DNA of 64,000 bases, from assembly GCF_002863865.1 (NCBI RefSeq), contig NZ_CP022684.1:1170931-1234930 (forward strand), written 5' to 3'. Positions 28,952 to 38,448 of the stretch are shown here, in pieces. This stretch comes from Ketobacter alkanivorans (GTDB lineage Bacteria; Pseudomonadota; Gammaproteobacteria; Pseudomonadales; Ketobacteraceae). The translations under genes and the position numbers were made by a program. The first letter of the stretch is position 1. Each line of letters opens with the position of its first letter. A model generated the notes under the pieces. It worked only from the letters and a program-made list of their open reading frames with translations. It ran no database searches and was not told the DNA's origin.

Positions 28952-29737
28952 ATGGCACACGTTGAGACCAGCACCGAGGGACACATTCTTCTGATACGCA
29001 TCAACCGGGCCGAAAAGTACAACGCTCTGTCACCAGAGATGTACCACGATATGGGCAAGGCACTGATGCGCCTGAACAGCGATCCGGAACTGCGAGTGGC
29101 GGTTCTGTATGCAGAAGGCAAACACTTCACCGCAGGCGTGGAATTAGACAAGTGGGCACCCATTTTTGGTAGCGGCAATGCCTTCCCCGTCGGTGAAGAT
29201 GAAATCGATCCCATGGGTCTGACCGGTGAGCGCCACACCAAGCCAGTGATTATCGCTGTGCAAGGCTACTGTTTCACTTGGGGCGTGGAAATTTTATTGA
29301 ACACCGAAATTCGTGTTGCCGCCCGCGACACTCAGTTCCAAATGCTGGAAGTACAGCGTGGACTGTATCCCTGCGGCGGGGCGACATTGCGCCTACCGGT
29401 TGAAGCAGGCTGGGGCAATGCGCAGCGAGTACTGTTAACTGGCGAACGTTGGAGTGCCGAAGACGCCTATCGCTGGGGCATGATTCAGGAACTTGTGGAA
29501 CCCGGCGAGCAATTCAACAAGGCGATGGAAATTGCCCAAAGCGTTGCCAAAGCTGCGCCGCTGGGTGTGCAGGGGGTTTTGAAGGCCACTCGCTTCAGCG
29601 CCGCTCATCCTCACGATCAGGACGCCAGCGTGCAGCAATTTATGGCGGATCTAAAGCCCGTGATGCAGAGCGAAGATGCGGCTGAAGGCGTTAACTCGTT
29701 TATGGAACGACGGGAAGCGGTATTTAAAGGGCGCTGA
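28952..29737 (+). CDS. Enoyl-CoA hydratase/isomerase family protein (crotonase fold)
   Basis: 261 residues. Crotonase-fold signatures are RINRAEKYNALSPEMYHDMG, YAEGKHFTAGVELDKWAP (first oxyanion-hole strand) and KPVIIAVQGYCFTWGVEILL (second). Position after the oxyanion loop carries QMLEVQRGLYPCGGATLRLP, where hydratases have a Glu. It probably hydrates the product of the preceding dehydrogenase. Start preceded by ACGAGGACACT. The terminator at 29762-29803 closes the operon. Confidence 0.9.
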   Translation: MAHVETSTEGHILLIRINRAEKYNALSPEMYHDMGKALMRLNSDPELRVAVLYAEGKHFTAGVELDKWAPIFGSGNAFPVGEDEIDPMGLTGERHTKPVIIAVQGYCFTWGVEILLNTEIRVAARDTQFQMLEVQRGLYPCGGATLRLPVEAGWGNAQRVLLTGERWSAEDAYRWGMIQELVEPGEQFNKAMEIAQSVAKAAPLGVQGVLKATRFSAAHPHDQDASVQQFMADLKPVMQSEDAAEGVNSFMERREAVFKGR

Positions 29738-29761
29738 TTTTTCGCCCAACCCAGCTGACAC

Positions 29762-29803
29762 AAACCAAACAGCCCCGCATCGGTTCACGGGGCTGTTTGG
29801 TTT
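29762..29803. terminator. Strong bidirectional terminator
   Basis: A 16-bp perfect stem, AAACCAAACAGCCCCG with CGGGGCTGTTTGGTTT and a 10-base loop. It separates the convergent enoyl-CoA hydratase and PilJ-like genes and serves both. Confidence 0.92.
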
Positions 29804-29814
29804 AGCTGAGGAGA

Positions 29815-30657
29815 TCAGTTTGAAATATTGGCTGCCAGACTGGATTCACCCAGGATACGACCACCGTTCATAGCGATGCGATCGCGGATGTGGTAAGCGG
29901 CCGCTAAAGTATCCGTTTGTTTCACCATGCTTTCCATGGTCACGCTCATCACCACCGGTACATACTTGCCGCTGCTGAATTGTTCCAATCCTAATTTGGC
30001 GTAATCCCAATTGCTGGACAGTTGCGCCACAATCAGAGGGTCCACCGCAGCATCCTCTGACGCCAAACGTAATTCTTCCATGCCGGTTTCATAGGCGGTC
30101 ACCGTGAACTGCATCTCATCCTGCAACCAATCGGCCTCTACACCGATATATTGAGCCAGATAATAAACACCAATGCGTTGTGACAACATGCTTTGCTGCT
30201 GGGCCAGATCAATGCGCTCACCGTACAGGTGGGGCAATCGGGCTTGCCATTCCCGCATCAAAAGATCGTTTTTCAACATCAGATCGTTGCCTTCTTCGAT
30301 CAACTCCAATGACGATTCCTGGCTGGCAACAGTCAGCGCCACAGAGCGGAACTTCTGCCAATCCCGTTTGATATCCAACACGCGCTGATTGAGGTTGGAA
30401 TTCGGGGAATTCAGCTCCAGCTGGCCCAGCAGAAACTCGTACTCTTCGATGCTGGCCTCCATATCCGCTCGGGAAGCCTGGTAATCCACGCCTGCCGCCA
30501 TCTGTAAATGATCTTTGGCAATGCGCATTACCAACGTACGCTGTACGGCGGCTTTATGCACCGCATCCAGATCGCTGATGGTGCGGGCCGATGCCATGGT
30601 TGAAACGACCCCAAGAACGACAACCAAAAAACTACGAATACTGAACAGCTGATTCAT
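29815..30657 (-). CDS. Secreted PilJ/NarX-type sensor-domain protein (stand-alone)
   Basis: 280 residues from ATG 30657, with AAAGGA eight bases ahead; the frame extends 63 bases upstream without a site. A signal peptide (FLVVVLGVVSTMASA) is followed by two copies of the PilJ/NarX-like four-helix unit. The signature of unit 1 is AVQRTLVMRIAKDHLQMAAG and of unit 2 AQQQSMLSQRIGVYYLAQYI. This domain normally forms the periplasmic sensor of methyl-accepting proteins or nitrate sensor kinases; here no transmembrane or cytosolic output region follows, so it is probably a soluble periplasmic binding or adaptor protein. Its partner is unknown. Confidence 0.8.
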   Translation of the reverse strand: MNQLFSIRSFLVVVLGVVSTMASARTISDLDAVHKAAVQRTLVMRIAKDHLQMAAGVDYQASRADMEASIEEYEFLLGQLELNSPNSNLNQRVLDIKRDWQKFRSVALTVASQESSLELIEEGNDLMLKNDLLMREWQARLPHLYGERIDLAQQQSMLSQRIGVYYLAQYIGVEADWLQDEMQFTVTAYETGMEELRLASEDAAVDPLIVAQLSSNWDYAKLGLEQFSSGKYVPVVMSVTMESMVKQTDTLAAAYHIRDRIAMNGGRILGESSLAANISN

Positions 30658-30921
30658 TTTTGCATTCCTTTCGCGTGATGCTTCTACGTCAGAGGTTCCT
30701 AGTGGGAACCACGAAACCAAACCTGCTAGGCACTAGTTACAATGCGAACATGCCTGTTACACAATGTTACTGAAATCAGTGTATGCGATGATCGTAGTTT
30801 GAACAGGTCGAGAAAGGCGGATTGTGAAGAAGTTCCTACTCTTTTGGCTGTTTTGGTAATTTGACTCAAAATCGATGCAATACGGCGCACACTATGCAAA
30901 AAATGAACATTAATTCACCAG
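30658..30921. other. Gap between recJ and the PilJ-like gene
   Basis: 264 bases with no coding frame that I would support; it should contain the promoter of the PilJ-like gene near 30690-30760. Confidence 0.3.
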
Positions 30922-32649
30922 TTAGACAGGCTCCAGATGTTCCACCATCAGCTGGGCATTCTGCACGCCACGAAACTCGTTCACGTCCAGTCGGTAGGCT
31001 AGATAGATGCGGGATAAATTGCGGTTAGGCCACTTTGCCAGATCCACATTGAAGGCGATGGCATCCACTACGCGCTTGCTTGAAGGCAGGCCAATGGACA
31101 GCTTAAGGTGTTTTTCGCCCACAATACGTTGATCCAGCAGCTCGAACTCACCATCGAACAGCGGCTCAGGGAAGCCCTGGCCCCAGGGGCCAGCATTGCG
31201 CAGTAAATGAGCAACCGGTAGGTCAATATCCGCCTCGGTAAGCGAGCCGTCGCTGTGCAGCTCGCCGGTCAGATCATCACGAGTCAACAAACGACGGGCT
31301 TCTGCATCGAACGCGGCTTCAAACCGAGGCAGATCTTCCACTCGAAGGCTGAGCCCCGCCGCCATAGCATGGCCGCCGAATTTAACGATCAGCCCCGGGT
31401 GGCGACTGGCAACCGCATCCAGTGCATCGCGGATATGGAAACCCGGTATGGAACGGGCGGAGCCTTTCACCTGCCCTGCCTCAGCAGGTGCGAATGCAAT
31501 GGTGGGTCGATGAAAACGTTCTTTGATTCGGGATGCCAGTATGCCGATCACCCCTTGATGCCAATCCTTTTTGTAAATGCATAAGCCCCAGGGCAGCTCC
31601 GCCTCATTACCCAGATGCAGTTGCTTGAGGGCAGCCAAGGCCTGTTGCTGCATGTCGCCTTCGATGGATTTACGTTCATGATTAAGCTGCTCCAATTCGG
31701 CAGCATATTTCGTGGCAAGACGGTCATCATCCACCAACAGGCACTCTATACCCATCGACATATCTGTGAGCCGCCCAGCCGCGTTCAGGCGTGGCCCTAC
31801 CGCAAAGCCCAGATCTGTTGCCACCAGGTTGGGCAGACGGCGCTTGGCCACCTCCACCAGAGCCTTGATGCCGGGTCGACAACGCCCAGCCCGCATACGG
31901 GCCAAACCATGATGCACCAAAATCCGATTGTTACGATCCAGGGGCACCACGTCCGCCACGGTTCCCAGCGCCACAATGTCCAGATAGTCGGCCATATTAG
32001 GTTCTGCCAGACCTTGTCGCTGGAACCAGTTGAGCTGCTTCAAGCGGGTACGCAGGGCCGTCATCAGATAGAAAGCAACGCCGACCCCCGCCAGGTTCTT
32101 GGATGGAAACGGACAACCGGGCTGATTGGGATTCACAATGGCATCCGCCTGGGGCAGCTCCGCCGCCGGCAGGTGATGATCGGTTACCAGAACTTTGATA
32201 CCGGCCTCTCTGGCGGCTTTCACCCCTTCAATACTGGATATGCCATTGTCTACAGTGACGATCAGATCGGGATGTTTCTGCTGCGCAACCGCGACGATTT
32301 CCGGGGTCAGACCATAGCCATACTCGAAGCGATTAGGCACCAGATAGTCCACCGAGGCGGCCCCCAGCGCACGCAAAGCCAGTACCGACAGTGCACTGCT
32401 GGTGGCACCATCGGCATCAAAATCCCCCACCACCAAAATGCGCTGGCCCTGCTCCAGTGCCACCACCAACAACTCCAAGGCACTATCCAGCCCTTTCAGC
32501 TGACTGGCTGGAAGCAAATGTCGCAGGGAAAGATCCACCTCGTCATCACGGTTTAATCCACGATTGGCGTAAATACGTTGCAGCAAACTGGGGACTTCAG
32601 GGGAGAATGCAGGAGGATTGACAGGGGCACGGCGGGTTATTCGTTTCAT
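30922..32649 (-). CDS. recJ: Single-stranded-DNA exonuclease RecJ
   Basis: 575 residues. The 5'-3' single-strand exonuclease acts in RecF-pathway recombination, mismatch and base-excision repair. DHH-family motifs are VVGDFDADGATSSALSV, VTVDNGISS, LVTDHHLPAAELPQADAIVN (the DHH motif) and LNAAGRLTDMSMG; the DHHA1 region has VKFGGHAMAAGLSL, and an OB-fold follows. Start ATG. It lies last in the xerD-dsbC-hom-thrC-recJ order, 69 bp after thrC with a hairpin between. Confidence 0.97.
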   Translation of the reverse strand: MKRITRRAPVNPPAFSPEVPSLLQRIYANRGLNRDDEVDLSLRHLLPASQLKGLDSALELLVVALEQGQRILVVGDFDADGATSSALSVLALRALGAASVDYLVPNRFEYGYGLTPEIVAVAQQKHPDLIVTVDNGISSIEGVKAAREAGIKVLVTDHHLPAAELPQADAIVNPNQPGCPFPSKNLAGVGVAFYLMTALRTRLKQLNWFQRQGLAEPNMADYLDIVALGTVADVVPLDRNNRILVHHGLARMRAGRCRPGIKALVEVAKRRLPNLVATDLGFAVGPRLNAAGRLTDMSMGIECLLVDDDRLATKYAAELEQLNHERKSIEGDMQQQALAALKQLHLGNEAELPWGLCIYKKDWHQGVIGILASRIKERFHRPTIAFAPAEAGQVKGSARSIPGFHIRDALDAVASRHPGLIVKFGGHAMAAGLSLRVEDLPRFEAAFDAEARRLLTRDDLTGELHSDGSLTEADIDLPVAHLLRNAGPWGQGFPEPLFDGEFELLDQRIVGEKHLKLSIGLPSSKRVVDAIAFNVDLAKWPNRNLSRIYLAYRLDVNEFRGVQNAQLMVEHLEPV

Positions 32650-32682
32650 GCTGGGGCGCAGGCGTCCTCGTCAGGAATGATA

Positions 32683-32706
32683 TTGGGGGGGCAGATGCCC
32701 CCCCAA
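32683..32706 (-). terminator. Perfect 10-bp hairpin between thrC and recJ
   Basis: TTGGGGGGGC / GCCCCCCCAA with a 4-base loop AGAT. It lacks a T-run on the minus strand, so it may slow or attenuate transcription into recJ or protect the thrC 3' end rather than act as a full terminator. Confidence 0.5.
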
Positions 32707-32718
32707 CAATGGAGCGGC

Positions 32719-33798
32719 TTACTGCATATTGCGCAGAATGCTTTCTTTTACGGAAGCCAGTTTGGCGTCAATGGTTTCCATGATGGAAGCCTGACACTGG
32801 GCGATAGCGGTATCTGGATCTTTCAAACCGTTACCAGTCAGTGTACATACGATTTTGCTGCCTTCAGGGATCTTACCGTTCTTAACGTCACGGATTGCCC
32901 CGCCCAGGGAAGCTGCCGAAGCCGGCTCACAGAATACACCTTCGGTCTGCGCCAGCATGCGTTGGGTATCCAGGATTTCCTGATCACTCAGTTCGTCGAA
33001 CCAGCCACCGGACTCTTTCTGCACAACCCAGGCTTTATCCCAGCTTTGCGGATGGCCAATACGGATGGCAGTGGCGACCGTTTCAGGCTTGTCTACCATG
33101 GCTCCACGCATGAATGGCGCAGCGCCGGCGGCCTGGTAACCCACCATTTTAGGGGCGCTGTTGCAGATGCCCGCTTTCTGGTATTCGGTGTAACCCATCC
33201 AGTGCGCCGTGATGTTACCGGCATTACCCACAGGCAGGCAGTGATAATCGGGAGCGGCACCCAGCTCTTCAACGATCTCGAAGGCGGCTGTCTTCTGACC
33301 TTGCAGACGGTAGGGGTTGATGGAGTTAACAATGGTTACCGGTGCCTCTTCGGCCACTTCCTTAACCAGTTGCATGCCTTCATCGAAGTTGCCACGAATC
33401 TGCAGCGTCACCGCACCGTACATCATGGCCTGGGCCAATTTGCCCATGGCGATTTTGCCTTCCGGAATCAACACGAACGCCGTGATCCCGGCGCGAGCAG
33501 CATAGGCAGCAGCGGCAGCGGAGGTGTTACCGGTAGAGGCGCAAATGATGGCTTTGCTGCCCTCTTCCACGGCTTTGGTGACCGCCATGGTCATACCGCG
33601 ATCCTTAAACGAACCGGTGGGGTTCAAGCCTTCGTATTTCACATAGATATCCACATCCTTGCCGATCAGGCGGGGGATGTTGTTCAACCGGATCAGGGGG
33701 GTCTTACCCTCACCCAGGCTGATCAGACGGGTATCGTCGTGAACGGGCAGGTAGTCGCGATAGTTATCGATCAGTCCGGTATAGCGTTTACTAGGCAT
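32719..33798 (-). CDS. thrC: Threonine synthase
   Basis: 359 residues, the short form found in Pseudomonas-like bacteria. It converts O-phosphohomoserine to threonine with PLP. The PLP-binding Lys 65 is in NPTGSFKDRGMTMAVTKA; CASTGNTSAAAAAYAARAG and PVGNAGNITAHWMGY bind the phosphate. Its start lies 63 bp downstream of the hom stop on the same strand, so hom and thrC form one operon. Confidence 0.97.
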   Translation of the reverse strand: MPSKRYTGLIDNYRDYLPVHDDTRLISLGEGKTPLIRLNNIPRLIGKDVDIYVKYEGLNPTGSFKDRGMTMAVTKAVEEGSKAIICASTGNTSAAAAAYAARAGITAFVLIPEGKIAMGKLAQAMMYGAVTLQIRGNFDEGMQLVKEVAEEAPVTIVNSINPYRLQGQKTAAFEIVEELGAAPDYHCLPVGNAGNITAHWMGYTEYQKAGICNSAPKMVGYQAAGAAPFMRGAMVDKPETVATAIRIGHPQSWDKAWVVQKESGGWFDELSDQEILDTQRMLAQTEGVFCEPASAASLGGAIRDVKNGKIPEGSKIVCTLTGNGLKDPDTAIAQCQASIMETIDAKLASVKESILRNMQ

Positions 33799-33861
33799 GA
33801 TAAAGATTCCAACAGTTTTCAGCGTTCAGTTAATTTTTTCGAGGCTTTGACGAATTCGCCT

Positions 33862-35169
33862 TTAGCCGTCCAGCGTTTCCAGTCGGATGCGCACAATGTC
33901 GTCCGCCAGCACATCCAAAGCGCGGATTTTATCCAGCGCACCGTTCATTTTACTTTCCACCACCTGCCGCACGATCATAATCAGCGGCACCGGACTGGAT
34001 TCGTCCGCCTGATCCTTTTGGATAATGGCTTCTATGTTGATGTCAGAATCGCTCAAGGCAGCGGCAATTTTCGCCAACACACCGGGCTGATCCTTGACGT
34101 GCATGCGCAGGTAGTAACCGGTCACCACATCTTCGATGGGTAAAATGGGCGCATCGCTGAGGGAATCTGCGCGGAACGCCAAATGAGGTACACGGTTGTT
34201 CGGGTCGGTAGTGAGCGCTCGGGCCACATCCACCACATCGGCCACCACTGCAGAAGCCGTAGGCTCAGAACCGGCTCCGGGGCCATAATACAGAGTGGGC
34301 CCAACGGCATCACTCTGAACCATGACGGCATTCATTACGCCATTCACATTGGCGATCAAGCGGCTTTCCGGGATCAGAGTGGGATGCACTCGCAGCTCTA
34401 CGCCTTTTTCAGTTTGACGGGTAACCCCCAAGTGCTTGATGCGATAACCAAGCTCCCGGGCGTACTCCACGTCTTCACGGGTGATCTTGGTGATGCCTTC
34501 GGTAAAGGTTTTGGAGAATTGCAGCGGAATACCAAAAGCAATTGACGCCAGAATGGTCAGTTTATGGGCCGCATCAATACCCTCAACATCAAAAGTGGGG
34601 TCTGCTTCGGCATAACCCAGCGCCTGGGCTTCTTTCAGCACATCATCGAAATCACGGCCTTTCTCCGCCATTTCGGTAAGAATAAAGTTACCGGTACCAT
34701 TAATGATACCCGCCACCCAATCGATACGGTTGGCAGACAACCCTTCACGGATCGCCTTGATGATGGGCACACCACCGGCCACAGCCGCTTCGAATGCCAC
34801 GTTCACGCCTTTGGCCAGCGCCGCCGCAAAGATCTCATTACCGTGTTCAGCGATCAGCGCCTTGTTGGCGGTAACGATGTGCTTGCCGTTCTGAATGGCT
34901 TTCATCACCAACTCGCGGGCAACGGTGGTACCACCGATCAGTTCCACCAGAATATCCACGTTAGGGTCTTCTGCAACGGCAAAGATGTCGCGCGAAACGG
35001 TGACACCTGTTGTGTCCGCATTAGCATTATCGCGACGGGCGCCCACATGGGTCACCAAAATTTCGCGCCCTGCTCGGCGGGCGATGTCTTCAGAGTTGCG
35101 ACACAGCACGTTGAAGGTTCCACTGCCAACAGTGCCCAGACCCACAATACCCACGTTAACCGGTTTCAA
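33862..35169 (-). CDS. hom: Homoserine dehydrogenase with ACT domain
   Basis: 435 residues. It reduces aspartate semialdehyde to homoserine. The NAD(P) site is GIVGLGTVGSG; FEAAVAGGVPIIKAIREGLS and GIINGTGNFILTEM are core motifs; the catalytic Lys lies in the region EGIDAAHKLTILASIAF. A C-terminal ACT domain (about 350-430, YYLRMHVKDQPGVLAKIAAA) implies feedback control by an amino acid, probably threonine. The start is TTG with AGAGG eight bases ahead. Confidence 0.97.
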   Translation of the reverse strand: MKPVNVGIVGLGTVGSGTFNVLCRNSEDIARRAGREILVTHVGARRDNANADTTGVTVSRDIFAVAEDPNVDILVELIGGTTVARELVMKAIQNGKHIVTANKALIAEHGNEIFAAALAKGVNVAFEAAVAGGVPIIKAIREGLSANRIDWVAGIINGTGNFILTEMAEKGRDFDDVLKEAQALGYAEADPTFDVEGIDAAHKLTILASIAFGIPLQFSKTFTEGITKITREDVEYARELGYRIKHLGVTRQTEKGVELRVHPTLIPESRLIANVNGVMNAVMVQSDAVGPTLYYGPGAGSEPTASAVVADVVDVARALTTDPNNRVPHLAFRADSLSDAPILPIEDVVTGYYLRMHVKDQPGVLAKIAAALSDSDINIEAIIQKDQADESSPVPLIMIVRQVVESKMNGALDKIRALDVLADDIVRIRLETLDG

Positions 35170-35192
35170 CTGACGTACCTCTTTTTTATGTG

Positions 35193-36368
35193 TTATGCCG
35201 ACTGCAGTAGGCGCTTAATGCCTTTTACCGCCTGTCGTATGCGTTGTTCGTTTTCGATCAGTGCAAATCGCACATGATCGTCCCCATATTCACCAAAACC
35301 CAAACCGGGTGAAACCGCTACTTTTGCTTCCTTCAACAATAACTTGCTGAACTCCAGCGATCCCAGCGCACGAAAGCGCTCGGGGATCTTGGCCCATACA
35401 AACATGGTCGCCTTGGGGCGCTCTACCTCCCAGCCTATGCCGTTTAGCCCGTCACACAGGACATCTCGACGGCGTTGGTACATCGCGCAAATATCCGCAA
35501 CGCACTGCTGATCACCTTCCAGGGCAGAGATGGCCGCAACCTGAATGGGCGTAAAGGTGCCATAATCCATATAAGACTTAATGCGAGCCAACGCACCCAC
35601 CAGGGTGGGATTACCCACACAGAAACCCACTCGCCAGCCGGGCATATTATAACTTTTCGACAAACTAAAAAACTCAACGGCGATATCCTTGGCCCCAGGC
35701 ACCTGCATAACAGAGGGAGCCTGATAGCCATCAAAGACAATATCGGCGTAGGCCAAGTCATGAACCAGCCAGATTTCGTGCTCCTTGCACACCGCCACCA
35801 CCTTCTCAAAGAAAGGTAGCTCCACACACTGGGTCGTAGGATTGCCAGGGAAATTCAATACCAGCATCTTGGGCTTGGGCCAACTTTCCCGAATCGCCTT
35901 TTGCAATTCTTCAAAAAAGTCCACATCTGGCCCCATGGCGACGTGACGAATATCGGCACCGGCAATAACAAAGCCATAAGGATGAATAGGATAGGAAGGG
36001 TTGGGCACCAACACGGTATCCCCGGTGCTCATGGTGGCCAGGGCCAAGTGCGCCAGGCCCTCTTTAGAGCCGATGGTAACGATTGCTTCTTCCACCGGGT
36101 CCAGATCCACACCATAGCGGCGCTGATACCAGTCACATATGGCCTTGCGCAAACGCGGTATGCCTTTGGACTGAGAGTAGCGATGGGTGTCGCCCCGCTG
36201 CACGGTTTCTACAAGCTTGTTAACAATGTGCTGGGGAGTGGGCTGATCAGGGTTGCCCATACCGAAATCGATAATGTCTTCCCCGCGGGCACGCGCCTGC
36301 ATCTTCAATTCACCAACGATGTTAAAGACGTAGGGAGGAAGGCGCTTAATTCGGGAAAATTCGGTCAC
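35193..36368 (-). CDS. alaC: Class I/II aminotransferase, AlaC-like
   Basis: 391 residues. PLP fold type I: the lysine is in [20 protein letters not shown], with the nucleotide of [20 protein letters not shown] and the C-terminal Arg in [18 protein letters not shown]. Closest by eye to glutamate-pyruvate aminotransferase AlaC, which sits beside hom in many gammaproteobacteria. GTG start after AGGATG. Its stop is 23 bp before the hom start, so it heads the amino-acid operon. Confidence 0.88.
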   Translation of the reverse strand: MTEFSRIKRLPPYVFNIVGELKMQARARGEDIIDFGMGNPDQPTPQHIVNKLVETVQRGDTHRYSQSKGIPRLRKAICDWYQRRYGVDLDPVEEAIVTIGSKEGLAHLALATMSTGDTVLVPNPSYPIHPYGFVIAGADIRHVAMGPDVDFFEELQKAIRESWPKPKMLVLNFPGNPTTQCVELPFFEKVVAVCKEHEIWLVHDLAYADIVFDGYQAPSVMQVPGAKDIAVEFFSLSKSYNMPGWRVGFCVGNPTLVGALARIKSYMDYGTFTPIQVAAISALEGDQQCVADICAMYQRRRDVLCDGLNGIGWEVERPKATMFVWAKIPERFRALGSLEFSKLLLKEAKVAVSPGLGFGEYGDDHVRFALIENEQRIRQAVKGIKRLLQSA

Positions 36369-36500
36369 AAAACATCCTAAACCACATGTAAATGGTTACT
36401 AACTTCTGGCCTGTAGGCAAGGAGTGTGAACAATACTGATGTGACGGGTAATCGTCAATGGAGGTTATGTAGGGGGTTCTGTTACAGGCCTAAACGAAAA

Positions 36501-36525
36501 GCCCAGACAGCTGACCTGCCTGGGC
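36501..36525 (-). terminator. Terminator downstream of dsbC
   Basis: GCCCAG-x-CAG pairs with CTG-x-CTGGGC with one mismatch and a 5-base loop; four T follow on the minus strand. Confidence 0.75.
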
Positions 36526-36539
36526 CCTTGGGGAATTAG

Positions 36540-37307
36540 CTATTGTGCTGCTGGCTGCTGGGCGATGGCTTGCTGGATTCCCAACTGATCGGCCAACTGG
36601 TCAGCTTTCATATAGCCTCCCAACTGTCGACCATCGGTGGCAAATACGGCAGGGGTGCCGCGCACACCAATGCTATGGCCTAAATTGATTTGATCTTGCA
36701 GAGTATTTTGTTCGCAGGTTTTGCCACCAGGGGCAGCGACAGGCTGATTGCTCTTGGCTTGGGTCATGGCAGCACCCCGATCGTCAGAACACCAGATATT
36801 GACCATGGTCTGGCCGGCGGGTGATTGCAGGCCATAACGGGGCCAGGCCACGTATTTAACCGTGATTCCCAGGTTATTCATGGCCGTTATCTCTGCATGG
36901 AACTTACGACAGTAGCCACAGCTTGTATCGGTAAACACCAGCACCTCGCCCTTTTCTTCGTTGGCTGCCGGGTATACCACCAAATCAGCATCTTTGAGAT
37001 CGTTGAGGGCGCTCACCCGCTTGTTACTGCGCCAGTTCTCACTGACGTTAACCGTGGCACCGCCGCCGATATTAAGCAGGTCACCGGTAAACACAAACTT
37101 GCTGTCGCCGGAAACATACAACAATTCCCCGGCACTGGTTTCAACCTGATAGATTCCACCCACACCGGACTTATCGATGCTGGCAATTTCCACCTGAGGA
37201 AACTTGGCGGCAAACGCCCGTTTGATAACATCCTGCTCTGCGGCCGCTTGCAATGACATGGGCAGGGTTAACAGCGCTGCTGCCGCAATCAATATAAATC
37301 TGAACAT
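36540..37307 (-). CDS. dsbC: Thiol:disulfide interchange protein DsbC
   Basis: 255 residues. A signal peptide (to about 22, MSLQAAA) exports it to the periplasm, where it isomerises disulfides. An N-terminal dimerisation domain (about 25-85) and a linker helix precede the thioredoxin fold with the CGYC active site (Cys130, Cys133, in LVFTDTSCGYCRKFH) and the cis-Pro loop GVRGTPAVFATDGRQLGG. A second Cys pair (WCSDD and KTCEQN) matches the structural disulfide of the family. It lies between xerD and alaC. Confidence 0.97.
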   Translation of the reverse strand: MFRFILIAAAALLTLPMSLQAAAEQDVIKRAFAAKFPQVEIASIDKSGVGGIYQVETSAGELLYVSGDSKFVFTGDLLNIGGGATVNVSENWRSNKRVSALNDLKDADLVVYPAANEEKGEVLVFTDTSCGYCRKFHAEITAMNNLGITVKYVAWPRYGLQSPAGQTMVNIWCSDDRGAAMTQAKSNQPVAAPGGKTCEQNTLQDQINLGHSIGVRGTPAVFATDGRQLGGYMKADQLADQLGIQQAIAQQPAAQ

Positions 37308-37360
37308 TCCACTCTCTCTGTCTGAGGATTTCCGATAGTGTCTAGCTAGTGGCTACTTAC

Positions 37361-37405
37361 GTATTAGACCCGACACTTCTGCAACATCAGGGTATTAGAC
37401 CCAAC
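37361..37405 (+). repeat. Tandem 14-base direct repeat upstream of dsbC
   Basis: GTATTAGACCCGAC (37361) and GTATTAGACCCAAC (37392), 31 bases apart and each followed by a TTC-type tail. On the minus strand they read as GTYGGGTCTAATAC. The pair lies in the xerD-dsbC gap, just upstream of the dsbC start. Confidence 0.6.
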
Positions 37406-37446
37406 TTCAGACACAAGTTCCACCTCTGAACACTCAAAGCTCGGAT

Positions 37447-38349
37447 TTACCCCCGTGGATGGTGTTTCTGATGCAAGGCCTGCAAGCGATGTTTAGCCAC
37501 ATGAGTATAGATCTGAGTGGTGGATAAATCGCTATGGCCCAGTAACAGCTGCACCACGCGCAGATCGGCTCCGTGATTCAACAGGTGGGTTGCAAATGCA
37601 TGACGCAGAGTATGCGGAGACACCGAACTGCTGATGCCCGCCACCACCACATAGTGCTTAATGCGATGCCAGAATGTCTGCCGCGTCATCTGATCCCCTC
37701 GACTGCTGGGAAACAGCACATCGCTTTCGGGGTTGCGCAATAGCAGGCTGCGCGCCTCTTTTATGTACTTTATAAGCCAGCTGATGGATTCTTCACCCAT
37801 GGGCACCAGACGCTCCTTGCTGCCTTTACCCATCAAGCGAATCACCCCTTGACGCAAGTTGAGATCATAGGTGGTGAGAGACACCAACTCACTTACCCGC
37901 AAGCCGCAGGCATAAAGCAGCTCCAGCATGGCTTTGTCCCGCAGCCCGATGGGCTCAGCCAGATCAGGAGCCGACAACAAGGCCTCTACATCGGCCTCAC
38001 TGAGTATCTTGGGCAGGGGTTTGCCCAGTTTGGGCATCTCAATGCGCAGGGTGGGATCGGTGTCGGTAATGGATTCCCGCACACAGAATTGATAAAAACC
38101 CCGCACAGCAGAGAGAAACCGGGCCGTAGAACGAGCATTGAATTGAAGCGTAAAGCGGTGAGACAGGTAATCGTTCAAAGCCAGATCCGTGGCCTGGGCA
38201 AGACAGGGCAAACCGGATTGATCCAGCCACTGCCCATAAGCCAGCAGGTCTCGCCGGTAGGACTCCAGGGAGTTATCGCTCAACCCGCGCTCAAACCAGC
38301 AGGCATCCAGATATCGATTAATAATGTTCGTGGATTCTGCCAATGACAT
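37447..38349 (-). CDS. xerD: Tyrosine recombinase XerD
   Basis: 300 residues from ATG 38349. With XerC it resolves chromosome dimers at dif. The N-terminal SAM-like domain (about 5-95) is followed by the catalytic domain with Arg in YACGLRVSELVSLTTYDLNL, His/Arg in SPHTLRHAFATHLLNHGADL and LLGHSDLST, and the Tyr in TQIYTHV. Its place before dsbC and hom is the standard xerD locus, not a mobile integrase context. Confidence 0.96.
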   Translation of the reverse strand: MSLAESTNIINRYLDACWFERGLSDNSLESYRRDLLAYGQWLDQSGLPCLAQATDLALNDYLSHRFTLQFNARSTARFLSAVRGFYQFCVRESITDTDPTLRIEMPKLGKPLPKILSEADVEALLSAPDLAEPIGLRDKAMLELLYACGLRVSELVSLTTYDLNLRQGVIRLMGKGSKERLVPMGEESISWLIKYIKEARSLLLRNPESDVLFPSSRGDQMTRQTFWHRIKHYVVVAGISSSVSPHTLRHAFATHLLNHGADLRVVQLLLGHSDLSTTQIYTHVAKHRLQALHQKHHPRG

Positions 38350-38411
38350 GACCGGCAAACCGCCTTTTCGCTACGCTATTGAAAAGCATAACAAAAAAAC
38401 GCACCTAAGAA

Positions 38412-38442
38412 GAAAAAAACTGGGCCCGGAGAACAAGGCCCA
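38412..38442 (-). terminator. Terminator of the 37-residue peptide gene
   Basis: TGGGCC/GGCCCA stem followed by seven T on the minus strand, 7 bases after the small gene's stop. Confidence 0.8.
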
Positions 38443-38448
38443 TAAGGG

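Noticed and set aside
31615..32556. A 313-codon plus-strand frame antisense to recJ
   Set aside because: It is a shadow of recJ; no start signal and unlikely composition.
32578..34143. A long open frame on the plus strand antisense to recJ, thrC and hom
   Set aside because: It is the mirror of genes with clear conserved motifs; its product is His/Gly/Gln-rich and matches no motif.
37447..38349. A phage or island integrase
   Set aside because: Sequence and its position next to dsbC-hom-thrC-recJ fit housekeeping XerD; no att-like repeats or phage genes flank it.
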